Shown here: positions 1-8,572 of the stretch, piece after piece
Layout of the letters: the number at the start of each line of letters is the position of its first letter
Numbering within the stretch: the first letter of the stretch is position 1
Assembly (NCBI GenBank): GCA_902777005.1
Contig: CACYSB010000010.1
Location: 62,001-126,000 of the forward strand
Direction: 5' to 3'
Origin: an uncultured Bacteroidota bacterium
Lineage (GTDB): Bacteria > Bacteroidota > Bacteroidia > Bacteroidales > P3
Length of the DNA stretch: 64,000 nt
Notes under the pieces: model-generated
Databases searched by the model: none
What the model saw: the letters and a program-made list of their open reading frames with translations, nothing else
Told to the model about the DNA's origin: nothing
Made by a program: the position numbers and the translations under genes

Positions 1-509
1 GGCTTCAGGTGTCTGGGGTCGAACAAGTCGGCGTCGGCGAGCACCGAACGGCTCATGGCCACCATGCCGTCGACCGAGCGCACGAAATACTTGGCAAACA
101 GCTTGTCGCCCGGGCGCTTCTCATGCGGCACCAGGTTGTCCAGTATGCTCACCCTCCGCAGCCCTTTGCGCTTGGCCACGCGGTTCACCGTGCCCAGCGC
201 CGGAGCCATGAACGGCAGCCAGAACTTGGTCAGCAGCAGGTCGGGCCGCTGGCGCCTGATGTAGAGGCCGGTGTGTATCCAGCTGAAAGGGTTGACGGCG
301 TTGAGCATGCGCGTAATCTTCAGCCCCTCCGGTGCGGGCTCGTCGCTGTACTGCGTCTTGCCGGGGAAGAGGAACGACGGGTACTGCAGCGTGAAGGTGA
401 CGATCTCCACCTCGTGTCCATGCTGCTGGTATTCGCGGGCCAGGCGCTCGTTGAACGCCGCCAAGCCGCCGCGGTAAGGCCATGCCGTGCCAAGAATAAC
501 CACTTTCAT
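1..509 (-). CDS. Glycosyltransferase, GT4-like, N-terminal part (partial)
   Basis: The reverse strand reads from an ATG at 509 to the window edge without a stop, giving about 169 residues that begin MKVVILGTAWPYRGGL. An opening VVILGTAWPYRGG followed by a run such as LAREYQQHGHEVEIVT is the usual start of the N-terminal Rossmann domain of GT-B (family GT4) glycosyltransferases, with the glycine loop that faces the acceptor. Such enzymes build surface glycans from nucleotide sugars at the cytoplasmic membrane. The C-terminal donor-binding domain lies outside the window, so the sugar and acceptor cannot be named. The gene is divergent from serC across a 359-bp spacer that holds a palindromic repeat and the serC promoter. 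Confidence 0.8.
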   Translation of the reverse strand, partial: MKVVILGTAWPYRGGLAAFNERLAREYQQHGHEVEIVTFTLQYPSFLFPGKTQYSDEPAPEGLKITRMLNAVNPFSWIHTGLYIRRQRPDLLLTKFWLPFMAPALGTVNRVAKRKGLRRVSILDNLVPHEKRPGDKLFAKYFVRSVDGMVAMSRSVLADADLFDPRHLK

Positions 510-610
510 CCCGATAGTCGTTTTAGTTGCTATTAGTTTTTATTATTGTGTATAATAACGCCTGTCGCCCATCTTTATTGTGCACCTCGCCAAAAAAAGC
601 ATCTTGCCCC

Positions 611-735
611 GTCGCCCCTCCGTACCCGCTCCGACTGTTCACCGGTTGTTCACCTGTTGTTCTACGATTTTAAACCGTTAAACAACCGGTGAACAACCGT
701 AGAACAGTTGGAGAAGAGACGGAGCGGGTGTAGAG
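611..735. repeat. Palindromic intergenic element, copy 1 (long form)
   Basis: Two arms of about 38 bp (near 629-666 and 674-712) are imperfect reverse complements around an AT-rich centre. Each arm contains three 11-bp units of the type TGTTCACCGGT. An outer stem pairs tacccgctccg (623-633) with cggagcgggtgta (720-732). The same design recurs near 9.4, 17.5, 45.8, 54.8 and 63.1 kb. This copy ends about 34 bp before the serC promoter. The rest of the 510-868 spacer shows no gene. Confidence 0.85.
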
Positions 736-768
736 TGGATATGTAGAGGCGATATGCAAATATTTTTT

Positions 769-799
769 TTTGCCATGTCATTTTTATTTGTTATCTTTG
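769..799 (+). promoter_or_regulatory. Bacteroidota-type promoter of serC
   Basis: TTTG (769-772), a 19-bp spacer, then TATCTTTG (792-799). This matches the Bacteroidota housekeeping consensus TTTG-N19..21-TAnnTTTG. It would start transcription near 805, leaving a leader of about 65 nt before the serC ATG. Confidence 0.8.
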
Positions 800-868
800 C
801 CTCTGTGCCTTTCGGGGTACAAAGATGTTAACAATTTATATATAAACAATTTAAATAAAAACAAAAAG

Positions 869-1984
869 ATGAAAACAGCCTATAACTTCAATGCAGGCCC
901 CTGCGTCCTGCCCAAAGAGGCCATCGAGTCCACCATCGCCGCCATCCGCGACTTTGACAACACCGGTATTGGCCTTCTCGAAATCTCTCACCGCACCCCG
1001 GGTTGGGAGCGCACCATGGAAGAAACCCGCCAGCTATGGCGCGACCTGCTGAACATCCCCGCCGAGTACGAGATTCTGTTCCTCGGTGGCGGTGCCAGCA
1101 CCGGCTTCATGGATGTCCCCGCCAACCTCCTCAACAAGAAGGCTGCCTACCTGCAGACCGGCGTGTGGGCCAAGAAGGCCGCCAAAGAGGCCAAGAACTT
1201 CGGCGAGACCGTGATCGTGGCCAGCAGCGAAGACAAGACCTACAGCTACATCCCGAAGGGTTGGACCGTCCCCGCAGACGCCGACTACTTCCACATCACC
1301 ACCAACAACACCATCTACGGCACCGAGATCCGCAAGGACTTCGCCGCCAACGAGATCAACAACGTCATGCTCGTCGCCGACATGAGCTCCGACATCATGA
1401 GCCGTCCCGTCGACGTGAAGAAGTACGGTCTCATCTACGGTGGTGCCCAGAAGAACGTCGGCCCTGCCGGTGTCACCTTCTACATTGTCCGCAAAGACAT
1501 CCTCGGCAAGATCACCGACCGTAAGTACATGAACCCGCTGCCCACCATGGTGGACTTCCGCACCCACGCCGCCGAAGAGGCCAAGAATATCAGCATGTTC
1601 AACACTCCCCCGGTGAGCGCCATCTTCGTGATGCACGAGACCCTGAAGTGGGTTAAGAACACCATCGGCGGCGTTGAGAACATGAACAAGATCAACGTCA
1701 AGAAGAGCGCCCTGCTCTATGAGGAGATCGACCGCAACACCATGTTCCGTGGCACTGTCGAGAAGGAAGACCGTTCCATCATGAACCACTGCTGGGTGAT
1801 GGCCGAGGGTCGCGAGAATCTCGAAGCCGACTTCATGGCTTTCGCCAAGGAGCGCGGCATGGTCGGCATCAAGGGTCACCGCAGCGTCGGCGGCTTCCGC
1901 GCCAGCCTCTACAATGCTTGCCCCATCGAGGCCGTCGAGGCTCTCGTCCAGTGCATGCAGGACTTTGAGAAAGCTCACAAATAA
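869..1984 (+). CDS. serC: Phosphoserine aminotransferase
   Basis: SerC converts 3-phosphohydroxypyruvate and glutamate to phosphoserine and 2-oxoglutarate, the second step of serine synthesis, and the same enzyme type acts in pyridoxal phosphate synthesis. The 371-residue protein opens KTAYNFNAGPCVLP and carries GGGASTGF (73-80) and the PLP-binding lysine in GGAQKNVGPAG (Lys195). The length fits the family (about 360). I chose the ATG at 869 because an in-frame ATG at 770 lies inside the promoter and would add 33 residues foreign to the family. serA follows after about 100 bp and is presumably co-transcribed. Confidence 0.97.
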   Translation: MKTAYNFNAGPCVLPKEAIESTIAAIRDFDNTGIGLLEISHRTPGWERTMEETRQLWRDLLNIPAEYEILFLGGGASTGFMDVPANLLNKKAAYLQTGVWAKKAAKEAKNFGETVIVASSEDKTYSYIPKGWTVPADADYFHITTNNTIYGTEIRKDFAANEINNVMLVADMSSDIMSRPVDVKKYGLIYGGAQKNVGPAGVTFYIVRKDILGKITDRKYMNPLPTMVDFRTHAAEEAKNISMFNTPPVSAIFVMHETLKWVKNTIGGVENMNKINVKKSALLYEEIDRNTMFRGTVEKEDRSIMNHCWVMAEGRENLEADFMAFAKERGMVGIKGHRSVGGFRASLYNACPIEAVEALVQCMQDFEKAHK

Positions 1985-2087
1985 TTAAGAAATGGAAATC
2001 AGAGACGACGTCAGGCACGGCTACGAGAAGAAACTTCGCAAGGAGCCTACCTGCGTCTTCTCTGATAAAATAAAGATTTATCCAAAA

Positions 2088-3008
2088 ATGAAAGTATTAG
2101 TTGCAACCGAGAAACCGTTTGCCAAAGTGGCTGTTGACGGTATCAAGAAGATTGTCGAGGAGAACGGCTACCAGTTCGCTCTCCTTGAGAAATATACCGA
2201 CGTGAACGACCTGTACAAAGCCGTCGAGGATGCCGACGCTCTCATCGTGCGCAGCGACAAGGTGACCAAAGAGGTCATCGACCACGCCAAGAACCTGAAG
2301 ATTGTTGTGCGTGCCGGCGCCGGTTACGATAACCTCGACCTCGAGGCTTGCACCGCCCGCAAGATTGTCGCCATGAACACCCCCGGTCAGAACAGCAACG
2401 CCGTTGCCGAGCTGGTGATGGGTCTGCTTGTCTATGCCGTCCGTAACTTCTACAACGGCAAGAGTGGCAGCGAGCTCATGGGCAAGAAGCTGGGTATCCT
2501 CGCCTTCGGTAACGTGGGACGCAACGTGGCCCGCATCGCCAAGGGCTTCGGCATGGACGTCTATGCCTACGATGCCTTCATGACCGCCGAGCAGATCAAC
2601 TCCAGCGCTATGGCCAAGGCCGTCGCCAGCCAGGAAGCCCTGTTCGAGACCTGCGACATCGTCAGCCTGCACATCCCCGCCACCGCCGAGACCAAGCAGA
2701 GCATCAACTACAACCTCGTTGGCAAGATGCACAAGGGCGGTATCCTCGTGAACAGCGCCCGCAAGGAAGTCATTGACGAGGCTGGTCTGCTCAAGCTGAT
2801 GGCCGAGCGCACCGACCTGAAGTACATCACCGACATCATGCCCGATGCCGATGCCGACTTCAAGGCTTTCGAGGGTCGCTACTTCGCCACCCCCAAGAAG
2901 ATGGGTGCCCAGACGGAAGAGGCCAACATCAATGCAGGTCTCGCCGCCGCCAACCAGATTGCCGACTTCTTCAAGACCGGTAACAAGAAGTTCCAGGTCA
3001 ACAAATAA
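2088..3008 (+). CDS. serA: D-3-phosphoglycerate dehydrogenase, short form
   Basis: Catalyses the NAD-dependent first step of serine synthesis. The 306-residue protein has a substrate domain, then the nucleotide fold LGILAFGNVGRNVA (136-149), then VNSARKEVIDE with the substrate-binding Arg225. It has no C-terminal ACT domain, so serine feedback by that route is not expected. The usual catalytic histidine motif (TPHxGA) reads TPKKMGAQT, with Lys270 in the histidine position, and the usual VF.EEP glutamate segment reads IMPDADADF. Short PGDHs with such changes exist, so activity is still likely. An in-frame ATG at 1992 would add 32 unconserved residues; I prefer 2088. Confidence 0.93.
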   Translation: MKVLVATEKPFAKVAVDGIKKIVEENGYQFALLEKYTDVNDLYKAVEDADALIVRSDKVTKEVIDHAKNLKIVVRAGAGYDNLDLEACTARKIVAMNTPGQNSNAVAELVMGLLVYAVRNFYNGKSGSELMGKKLGILAFGNVGRNVARIAKGFGMDVYAYDAFMTAEQINSSAMAKAVASQEALFETCDIVSLHIPATAETKQSINYNLVGKMHKGGILVNSARKEVIDEAGLLKLMAERTDLKYITDIMPDADADFKAFEGRYFATPKKMGAQTEEANINAGLAAANQIADFFKTGNKKFQVNK

Positions 3009-3017
3009 GAAGAAAGG

Positions 3018-3860
3018 ATGCAACTCTGCATCTTCAACCCCGAGCACGACCTTTGCTTAGCCAAAGGTCGTGCTCATTATGTACCGCCACGCTCGGCCGT
3101 GGAGTTTGCACGGCGTGACGCCGGAATTATGTCGGTGCTCTATCCGGAGGCGGAATGCTGTTCTGTATACGAGTTGTCTGGTGGGCAGGCTTTGCAGGCC
3201 ACCGAGGTGGTGGCATGGGGCTGGGATTCTGTCGTCAGGTATGAGCTGCAGAAGAGGGGTGTTAATGTGGCGTTGCTGCCTACGGATGAGGCGATTGCCA
3301 CAATACGTGAGTTGCAGCATCGCAGCACTGTGTTGCCTTTGCAGCCAGATTGCCACGAGGTGCACTCGGTGGCGGAGATGGATGCGCTGTTGTGTGAGCG
3401 TGGGCACTGGGTGATGAAAGCTCCATGGAGTGGGGCAGGGCGGGGACTGCGTTGGGTGCACGGAAGCCTGACGGCGATAGACCGTGACTGGCTGCTGAAG
3501 ACGGTGGCGGCGCAGCGATGCGTGATTGCTGAGCCTCGCCGCGATGTTGTCGCCGATGTGGCGCTGGAGTATATGAGTGGTAATTTCATGGGCTACTCCT
3601 ACTTCAAGACCGGCAGCGGCGTGTACAAAGAGAATGTCATGTGGACTGACGCCCGTATTGTAGAGGCGTTTCAAGAAACGTCTCTGCGGCAGACAACGGC
3701 ACATATAGAAGAGTGGCTTGCCGCCAACGTGTGGCCGCGCTACCGTGGGCCGCTTGGCGTTGACCTGATGGTTTGCGCCGACGGCAGTGTGCATGTGGCG
3801 GAGATGAACTTCCGCCACACCATGGGCATGGTTGCCCATGCTAAAATAAATGGACTATGA
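3018..3860 (+). CDS. Uncharacterised protein with ATP-grasp-like features
   Basis: 280 residues starting MQLCIFNPEHDLCLA, 9 bp after serA and overlapping mntP by 4 bp, so it belongs to the serine operon. Parts resemble an ATP-grasp enzyme: HWVMKAPWSGAGRGLRWV (lysine plus a glycine-rich loop), VALEYMSGNFMGYSYF, and near the C-terminus GVDLMV...VHVAEMNFR, which would supply the acidic metal ligands. Such enzymes join a carboxylate to an amine or thiol using ATP. Substrate unknown; a link to serine is only suggested by position. A 28-bp mini-palindrome at 3660-3687 lies in frame and encodes VEAFQETSL. It is not the DUF1015 protein that follows serCA in some relatives, as far as I can judge. Confidence 0.6.
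   Translation: MQLCIFNPEHDLCLAKGRAHYVPPRSAVEFARRDAGIMSVLYPEAECCSVYELSGGQALQATEVVAWGWDSVVRYELQKRGVNVALLPTDEAIATIRELQHRSTVLPLQPDCHEVHSVAEMDALLCERGHWVMKAPWSGAGRGLRWVHGSLTAIDRDWLLKTVAAQRCVIAEPRRDVVADVALEYMSGNFMGYSYFKTGSGVYKENVMWTDARIVEAFQETSLRQTTAHIEEWLAANVWPRYRGPLGVDLMVCADGSVHVAEMNFRHTMGMVAHAKINGL
3660..3687. repeat. Mini-palindrome inside a coding region
   Basis: GTAGAGGCGTTTC-AA-GAAACGTCTCTGC, an almost perfect hairpin. It is related to the sites at 16032, 42988 and 45836. It is read in frame as V-E-A-F-Q-E-T-S. Confidence 0.75.
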
Positions 3861-4435
3861 GTTTTGTAGAAGCGTTGTTATTGGCTTTGGCCTTGTGTGT
3901 CGACACACTGGTGGTATCGTCAGCCACCGCATTGCGTAGCAAGATGAGCTACCGACGTGGAATGCTGCTGGCTTTGATACTTGGCTTTTGCCAGTTTGCG
4001 TTCCCTTTGGTGGGTGCGTTGATAGGCGATGTGGCCCGCGCCTTCATAGAGGCTGTGGATCACTGGATAGCCTTTGGTCTGTTGGCCTTTATCGGTGGAA
4101 GGATGATATGGGAAGGTATCAAAGTTGAAGGTGAGGACGATGTTAAAGCAGTTGATAGCCGCCGTTCGCTGGTTTATGGCTATTTCCTGCTAGGTGTCGC
4201 CACCAGTATCGATGGCCTTGCTGTGGGTATCGGCCTTGGCTTAGACAATCCACTTAGGGATGTGTTGTGGATAGTGGCCACGATAGGTGTGGTGACATTT
4301 CTTGTCGCCTGTTTGGGTGTCTACCTTGGCAAGCGCAACATCCCCGTGCCGGAGCGCACAGCCAACATCATAGCAGGTGTGGTGCTGATAGGCTTAGGCG
4401 CAAAGATACTGATAGAACATCTTTATTTCACATAG
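3857..4435 (+). CDS. mntP: Manganese efflux pump MntP
   Basis: A 192-residue membrane protein of the MntP (DUF204) family, which exports Mn2+ from the cytoplasm. Six hydrophobic segments are visible in two homologous halves. The first half has LCVDTLVVSSATALR and the second has TSIDGLAVGIGLGL, each with the conserved aspartate of the family. The ATG overlaps the stop of the preceding gene (ATGA), so translation is probably coupled. No manganese riboswitch-like leader is seen, and expression would follow the serC operon. Confidence 0.92.
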   Translation: MSFVEALLLALALCVDTLVVSSATALRSKMSYRRGMLLALILGFCQFAFPLVGALIGDVARAFIEAVDHWIAFGLLAFIGGRMIWEGIKVEGEDDVKAVDSRRSLVYGYFLLGVATSIDGLAVGIGLGLDNPLRDVLWIVATIGVVTFLVACLGVYLGKRNIPVPERTANIIAGVVLIGLGAKILIEHLYFT

Positions 4436-4474
4436 ACTGTAGTATTATGTGGCCGTCGTGCGACTATTATACAG

Positions 4475-4969
4475 ATGACGGCAAAAGAGTATAACAGGTG
4501 TGTGGACCAATGCGCCGACGACGTGATGCGCTTCGCGGTGCGTTGCGGCTGCCGACACGAGGATTGTGAGGATGCTGTGCAGGAGGCACTGGCTTCGCTG
4601 TGGAAGCACCGGGAGAGTGTCGATGTCGCCAAAGGCAAGAGTTATTTGCTGAGTGCCGCTTACCGTCGCCTGATGTCGCATTTCCGTCATGATGCAGTGG
4701 TGCATGAATATGCCGAGAAAATGGTGACGCAGGTGACACAGATGCCTGATGAAAGCTTTGATTTGAATGATGCCATTGAGCGAAGCATGCAGACGCTGCC
4801 CGAGGTGCAGCGCGCCATACTGCAACTGCGCGACGTGGAGGGCTACAGCTACGCTGAGATAGGGGAGGCTTTGTCGCTGAGCGACAAGCAGGTGCAGGTA
4901 TACCTGTTCCGTGCTAGGGTGGCAATGCGTAAACAATTGAAAACAATGGGTTATGGTAACGATAGATGA
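4475..4969 (+). CDS. ECF-type RNA polymerase sigma factor
   Basis: 164 residues with the two ECF domains. Region 2 is DQCADDVMRFAVRCGCRHEDCEDAVQEA-like, with the helix that binds core polymerase. Region 4 is LPEVQRAILQLRDVEGYSYAEIGEALSLSDKQVQVYLFRAR, with a helix-turn-helix for the -35-type element. The downstream gene overlaps by 17 bp and encodes a membrane protein that looks like its anti-sigma factor. Together with the following surface protein this forms a three-gene signalling unit at 4475-6999. Confidence 0.92.
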   Translation: MTAKEYNRCVDQCADDVMRFAVRCGCRHEDCEDAVQEALASLWKHRESVDVAKGKSYLLSAAYRRLMSHFRHDAVVHEYAEKMVTQVTQMPDESFDLNDAIERSMQTLPEVQRAILQLRDVEGYSYAEIGEALSLSDKQVQVYLFRARVAMRKQLKTMGYGNDR

Positions 4970-5672
4970 CAGTAACTATGAACTTTGGCTTCTGCGATAT
5001 GCTGAACAGGAACTGACGGCTGAGGAGCGTAAGACCGTGGAGGCTTGGCTCGCGGAGCACTCCGAAGCCGTTATGGAGTTGACGCTCTATAACGAGGCCC
5101 CGCGGCTGCAACGCGATGAGAGTATAAAGTATCATTCACACACAAAACCACTGTGGCCAGTGTTGCTACACTGGAGTGCTGCGGCTGCAGTGGTGGCGGC
5201 GCTGATTATACCTGTTGCGCTGATTAAGCAAGAGAATGGGGTAATGGTTCCGCTTGTACCGCATGTATCGCAGGTGGCGCAGGTGCGGCAGACAGAGACT
5301 TTTGTGCCGGTGGCTGATACCGCTATAGTTATTTCGAATAATGTGAAGCCGATTAAGAGCAAGGCAACCATACAAAAAGATGTACAGTTGACGGCAGAGA
5401 TGGTAGAGGATAATGCTGAAGCTGTTGAGCATACAGATAAGATTGAGATACAGGAATCTGTTGTTGCACCTGAGGTGATATACACAGACAACCTGATAGT
5501 ATACGAATCGGCACCGGACACGGTGTACACCAACAACTTGATAGTATATGACGACAGCCGCCGCTCATGGACGGAGGATGTGAAGGCGTGGGCCGCAGAG
5601 ACGAACTTTGCACAGTGGGTGCGCCGCCGTTTTATGGCTCGTGAGGCGGAACTGGTAGCTATGAATGAATAA
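4953..5672 (+). CDS. Probable transmembrane anti-sigma factor
   Basis: 239 residues. The N-terminus (YELWLLRYAEQELTAEERKTVEAWL, about 9-33, in two parts) resembles the short sigma-binding helices of Bacteroidota anti-sigma proteins. One membrane helix lies at about 69-90. The remaining roughly 150 residues would be periplasmic and contain a near-duplicate pair, YTDNLIVYES and YTNNLIVYDD. The gene overlaps the sigma gene by 17 bp, the normal arrangement for a sigma/anti-sigma pair. No FecR domain or TonB receptor is present, so an iron-type cascade is not indicated. The function is inferred from context and topology. Confidence 0.75.
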   Translation: MVTIDDSNYELWLLRYAEQELTAEERKTVEAWLAEHSEAVMELTLYNEAPRLQRDESIKYHSHTKPLWPVLLHWSAAAAVVAALIIPVALIKQENGVMVPLVPHVSQVAQVRQTETFVPVADTAIVISNNVKPIKSKATIQKDVQLTAEMVEDNAEAVEHTDKIEIQESVVAPEVIYTDNLIVYESAPDTVYTNNLIVYDDSRRSWTEDVKAWAAETNFAQWVRRRFMAREAELVAMNE

Positions 5673-5694
5673 TAACAATAATGATAATACTGCT

Positions 5695-6999
5695 ATGAAA
5701 AACAAAGGATTCTTGCCGCTGATGGCGGCTCTGGCATTCAGCAGCGCTTTGATGGCGCAGGTAATGGTGCAGCCTGTCAAGGATGTGCATACTGTAGAGA
5801 TTGAAGGCTCCGTAAAGCTGAAGGTCTATATTGACTCAGCCAAAGGCACTGAGCTCGAAGTCAGTTCAAACGCCCCTGTGGCTATGGTGGCGAAGGGTGT
5901 GATGCATATGGATGGAGCCACCAATGCTGTGCTGCGTCTGTCGCCCAGCACATCGATAACACATTTCACCGTCGAGGATGCCGCCTCGTTGGAATTTGTA
6001 GGTCCGATGGACCTCGGTGACAACCAGTTTACTGTCAGTGTCGAAGATGCCGGCAGGGTGAAGGTTACGAAGATCAACGGAGAAGATACCTTGAAGGCTG
6101 GATATGTGACACTTCATGCATCGGACCATGGTTGTATCGTTAGCGAGATACCGCTGTTGCGGACTGCCTATAATTTCAAGGTCGAAGACCACGGCTATAT
6201 TGAGCTACCCAGTGCCGACGCGAAGCCTGGTACGGATATAACAGCTATAAGTGAGAAAATTACTGTCCAGGACAACGGCAAGGTGGTGATAAAGGCCCGC
6301 GGAGAAGACAGTGTGCTGTCACGCCATATTGAATATCGTGTTAGTAACATGTCGGAGGCCGGCCGTGACCTCGAAGCCAATTATTTCTGGGGCTTCAACA
6401 ACTGGGGCAGCAAGCCTTTCAGCGGCTTCGGCGGTGCGGACGGCGACGCATCGGTGAGCTTTTACTTCATGAACCTCGGTTTCTCGCTCGATGTCCCGCT
6501 GCTCGACAGAAGCCATTTCGGCTTGTATGCAGGTCTCGGCTTCGAGGCTAATATCTACCACTTCGATACGCCTCTGGCTGCGTTCGGCGACAATGGGTTC
6601 GAGGCGAAAGCGGCGTCAAGTATTGTGATGACTGGACAGACGCTGGACCTTGACAACTGGGATACGTATTTCAACACCTATGCAATCACCGTACCCGTCA
6701 CCTTCAGTTTCGAACCGTGGCAGTACGACAAGGTGTGCTTCCGCTTGTCGGCCATTCCCGGCATCAACGCCGGTGGCATCCTGCGCCAACAGTATGATAC
6801 CAAGGCTGTGTCTATTGACAACCGTGACCGTCAGGCCCGCAAGCAGATGAACGCCTTTATGCTCGACGCCCGCCTGTCGGTGCAGTACAGCGACATAGGA
6901 TTATACGTGCAGACTGCCATGCTTCCATTGTTCAAAAGTGGCATGGAACCCTTATATCCCGTGAAGTTCGGTATCTATTGGACGATGAGCGGCCGGTAG
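5695..6999 (+). CDS. DUF2807 (GIN head) protein with C-terminal outer-membrane beta-barrel
   Basis: 434 residues from the ATG at 5695, chosen because a signal peptide follows at once (MKNKGFLPLMAALAFSSALMAQ); an ATG at 5665 would add ten Asn-rich residues. Residues about 25-220 form a repetitive beta-rich region (VEIEGSVKLKVYID, FTVEDAASLEFVG, FTVSVEDAGRVKVTK) typical of the GIN head domain of putative adhesins. Residues about 230-434 look like an outer-membrane barrel (VSFYFMNLGFSLDVPLL, FGLYAGLGFEANIYHF, KFGIYWTMSGR at the end). The gene follows the sigma/anti-sigma pair and is probably their target or sensor. It ends 2 bp before the converging NSS transporter. Confidence 0.8.
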   Translation: MKNKGFLPLMAALAFSSALMAQVMVQPVKDVHTVEIEGSVKLKVYIDSAKGTELEVSSNAPVAMVAKGVMHMDGATNAVLRLSPSTSITHFTVEDAASLEFVGPMDLGDNQFTVSVEDAGRVKVTKINGEDTLKAGYVTLHASDHGCIVSEIPLLRTAYNFKVEDHGYIELPSADAKPGTDITAISEKITVQDNGKVVIKARGEDSVLSRHIEYRVSNMSEAGRDLEANYFWGFNNWGSKPFSGFGGADGDASVSFYFMNLGFSLDVPLLDRSHFGLYAGLGFEANIYHFDTPLAAFGDNGFEAKAASSIVMTGQTLDLDNWDTYFNTYAITVPVTFSFEPWQYDKVCFRLSAIPGINAGGILRQQYDTKAVSIDNRDRQARKQMNAFMLDARLSVQYSDIGLYVQTAMLPLFKSGMEPLYPVKFGIYWTMSGR

Positions 7000-7001
7000 G
7001 C

Positions 7002-8348
7002 TTAGTCGCCTACCAGCTGGCTGATGAAGATGACCAGGATTGCAACGGGGGCCATGTATCGTATCAGGTAGTAGATGACCTTGCGTATGCCGACGCGGAG
7101 CGTGCCGCCATTGGTGAGCTCGTCGATAGCGTCGGCTTTTTTCATGCGCCAGCCAACAAATAGCACTATCAGCAAACCTCCGATTGGCATGAGGTAGAGG
7201 GCTGTGGCGCTGTCGAGGATGTCGAAGAATATCTTGCCATTGATGTGCAGCGGACTGCCGGTGCGGAAACTCAGCGTGGCGAGCAGGCCGATGACGGCTG
7301 TCACCAGCGAGCCGAGCACAGCGGCCTTGGTACGCGAGAGCTTCAGCTCTTCGGTGGCGGTGGCCACGATGACTTCGAGCAACGAGATGGTCGAGGTGAG
7401 GGTGGCGATGACCAGCAGCACGAAGAATATCAGGCAGAAGAAGTAGCCGCCCGTCATCTGCTGGAAGACCATGGGCAGCGTGGTGAAGACCAGCGAAGCT
7501 CCGGCTTCGGGCTTGATGCCGAATGAGAAGGCGGCGGGGAAGATGATGATGCCGGCGAGGACAGCGACGAGGGTGTCGGCAAGCACCACGCTCACCGAGC
7601 TGCTCACCATGTTGTCCTTGGCGCCGATGTACGAGCCGTAGGTGATGAGAGCGCCCATGCCTATGGAGAGCGAGAAGAAGCTCTGGCCCATAGCGCTGAT
7701 GAGCACATGGCCGTTAATCTTCGAGAAGTCGGGCTTGAAGAAGAAGCGCATACCCTCGGCAGCGCCGGGCATGGTGAGCGACTTGACGCAGAGCACCACC
7801 ATGATGACCAGCAGCAGGGGCATCAATATCTTGGACCATTTCTCGATGCCGTCCTTGACGCCGCGGGCCACGACGATGGCCGTCAGCGCGAGGAATGCCA
7901 GCTGGCACACTACGGGCAGCCAGGGGTGGGTGGTGAAGGCGGCAAACTGTTCCTGTATCTGTGCGAGGTCATTGCCCGCGAAGTGGTTGGCCGCAGCTTT
8001 GCCGAGGTAGCCCAGCGTCCAGCCCGCCACAGTGGTGTAGAAGGCCAGGATGAGGAATGCGCAGACGACGCCGAGCCAGCCTATCGACATCCAGCCGTTC
8101 TTTTTACCCTCGAGGACACGGAACGCTCCGATGGGGTTGCTGTGCGAGCGGCGCCCTATGATGAACTCGGAGAGCATCAGCGTGGTGCCTACCAGCAGGG
8201 CTACAGCAAGATAGACTATCAGGAATGCACCGCCGCCGTTGGCGCCAGCCTCGCAGGGAAAGCGGTAGATGTTGCCCAAGCCCAGTGCCGAGCCTGCAGT
8301 GGCCATGATGATGCCCAGTTTCGAGCCAAAATTTTCGCGTTGTTTCAT
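7002..8348 (-). CDS. Sodium-dependent transporter, NSS/SNF family
   Basis: 448 residues with about 11-12 membrane helices. The N-terminus FGSKLGIIMATAGSALGLGNIYRFPCEAG (two parts) is the family's TM1 signature, with the unwound GSALGLGN-IWRFP-like segment that binds substrate and sodium. Bacterial members import amino acids such as tryptophan, tyrosine or leucine with Na+. The substrate cannot be read here. It is the last gene of a three-gene operon with 4-bp overlaps (HAD phosphatase, small protein, transporter). With the membrane pyrophosphatase at 60.6 kb it hints at some sodium energetics in this organism. Confidence 0.92.
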   Translation of the reverse strand: MKQRENFGSKLGIIMATAGSALGLGNIYRFPCEAGANGGGAFLIVYLAVALLVGTTLMLSEFIIGRRSHSNPIGAFRVLEGKKNGWMSIGWLGVVCAFLILAFYTTVAGWTLGYLGKAAANHFAGNDLAQIQEQFAAFTTHPWLPVVCQLAFLALTAIVVARGVKDGIEKWSKILMPLLLVIMVVLCVKSLTMPGAAEGMRFFFKPDFSKINGHVLISAMGQSFFSLSIGMGALITYGSYIGAKDNMVSSSVSVVLADTLVAVLAGIIIFPAAFSFGIKPEAGASLVFTTLPMVFQQMTGGYFFCLIFFVLLVIATLTSTISLLEVIVATATEELKLSRTKAAVLGSLVTAVIGLLATLSFRTGSPLHINGKIFFDILDSATALYLMPIGGLLIVLFVGWRMKKADAIDELTNGGTLRVGIRKVIYYLIRYMAPVAILVIFISQLVGD

Positions 8349-8572
8349 AATTGTATATTGTTATCGTGCATCTTCTTTTTCAAGTCTGCCACGCGGGCGG
8401 TTATCTGCGCCACCTGCATCTCGATGAAGTCCTCGCTGTATTTGCGGTCGCAGAAGCCGTTGCCGCGTGCCACGAAGGCGTCGTCGTCCTCCTGCTCCAC
8501 AGCCAGGTCCTGATAGCTCTGCAGCAGCTTCTGTGCGGCCTCGAGCTCTTCTGCAAGTGTCATTGTCTTCAT
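8345..8572 (-). CDS. Small coiled-coil-like protein, unknown function
   Basis: 75 residues, mostly charged and helical (LAEELEAAQKLLQSYQDLAVE... and ITARVADLKKKMHDNN). It starts inside the stop of the HAD gene and its own stop overlaps the transporter start, both by ATGA. This shows it is translated as part of the operon despite its size. There is no signal peptide or membrane segment, so it is cytoplasmic. I do not recognise a family. Confidence 0.75.
   Translation of the reverse strand: MKTMTLAEELEAAQKLLQSYQDLAVEQEDDDAFVARGNGFCDRKYSEDFIEMQVAQITARVADLKKKMHDNNIQL

Noticed and set aside
1992..2087. N-terminal extension of SerA from the ATG at 1992
   Set aside because: The 32 residues do not resemble the family, and the ATG at 2088 gives the standard MKVLVATEKPF start.
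4437..4475. Possible manganese riboswitch or small RNA around mntP
   Set aside because: mntP overlaps the preceding gene and has no leader; the 39-bp gap after it is too short for such an element.
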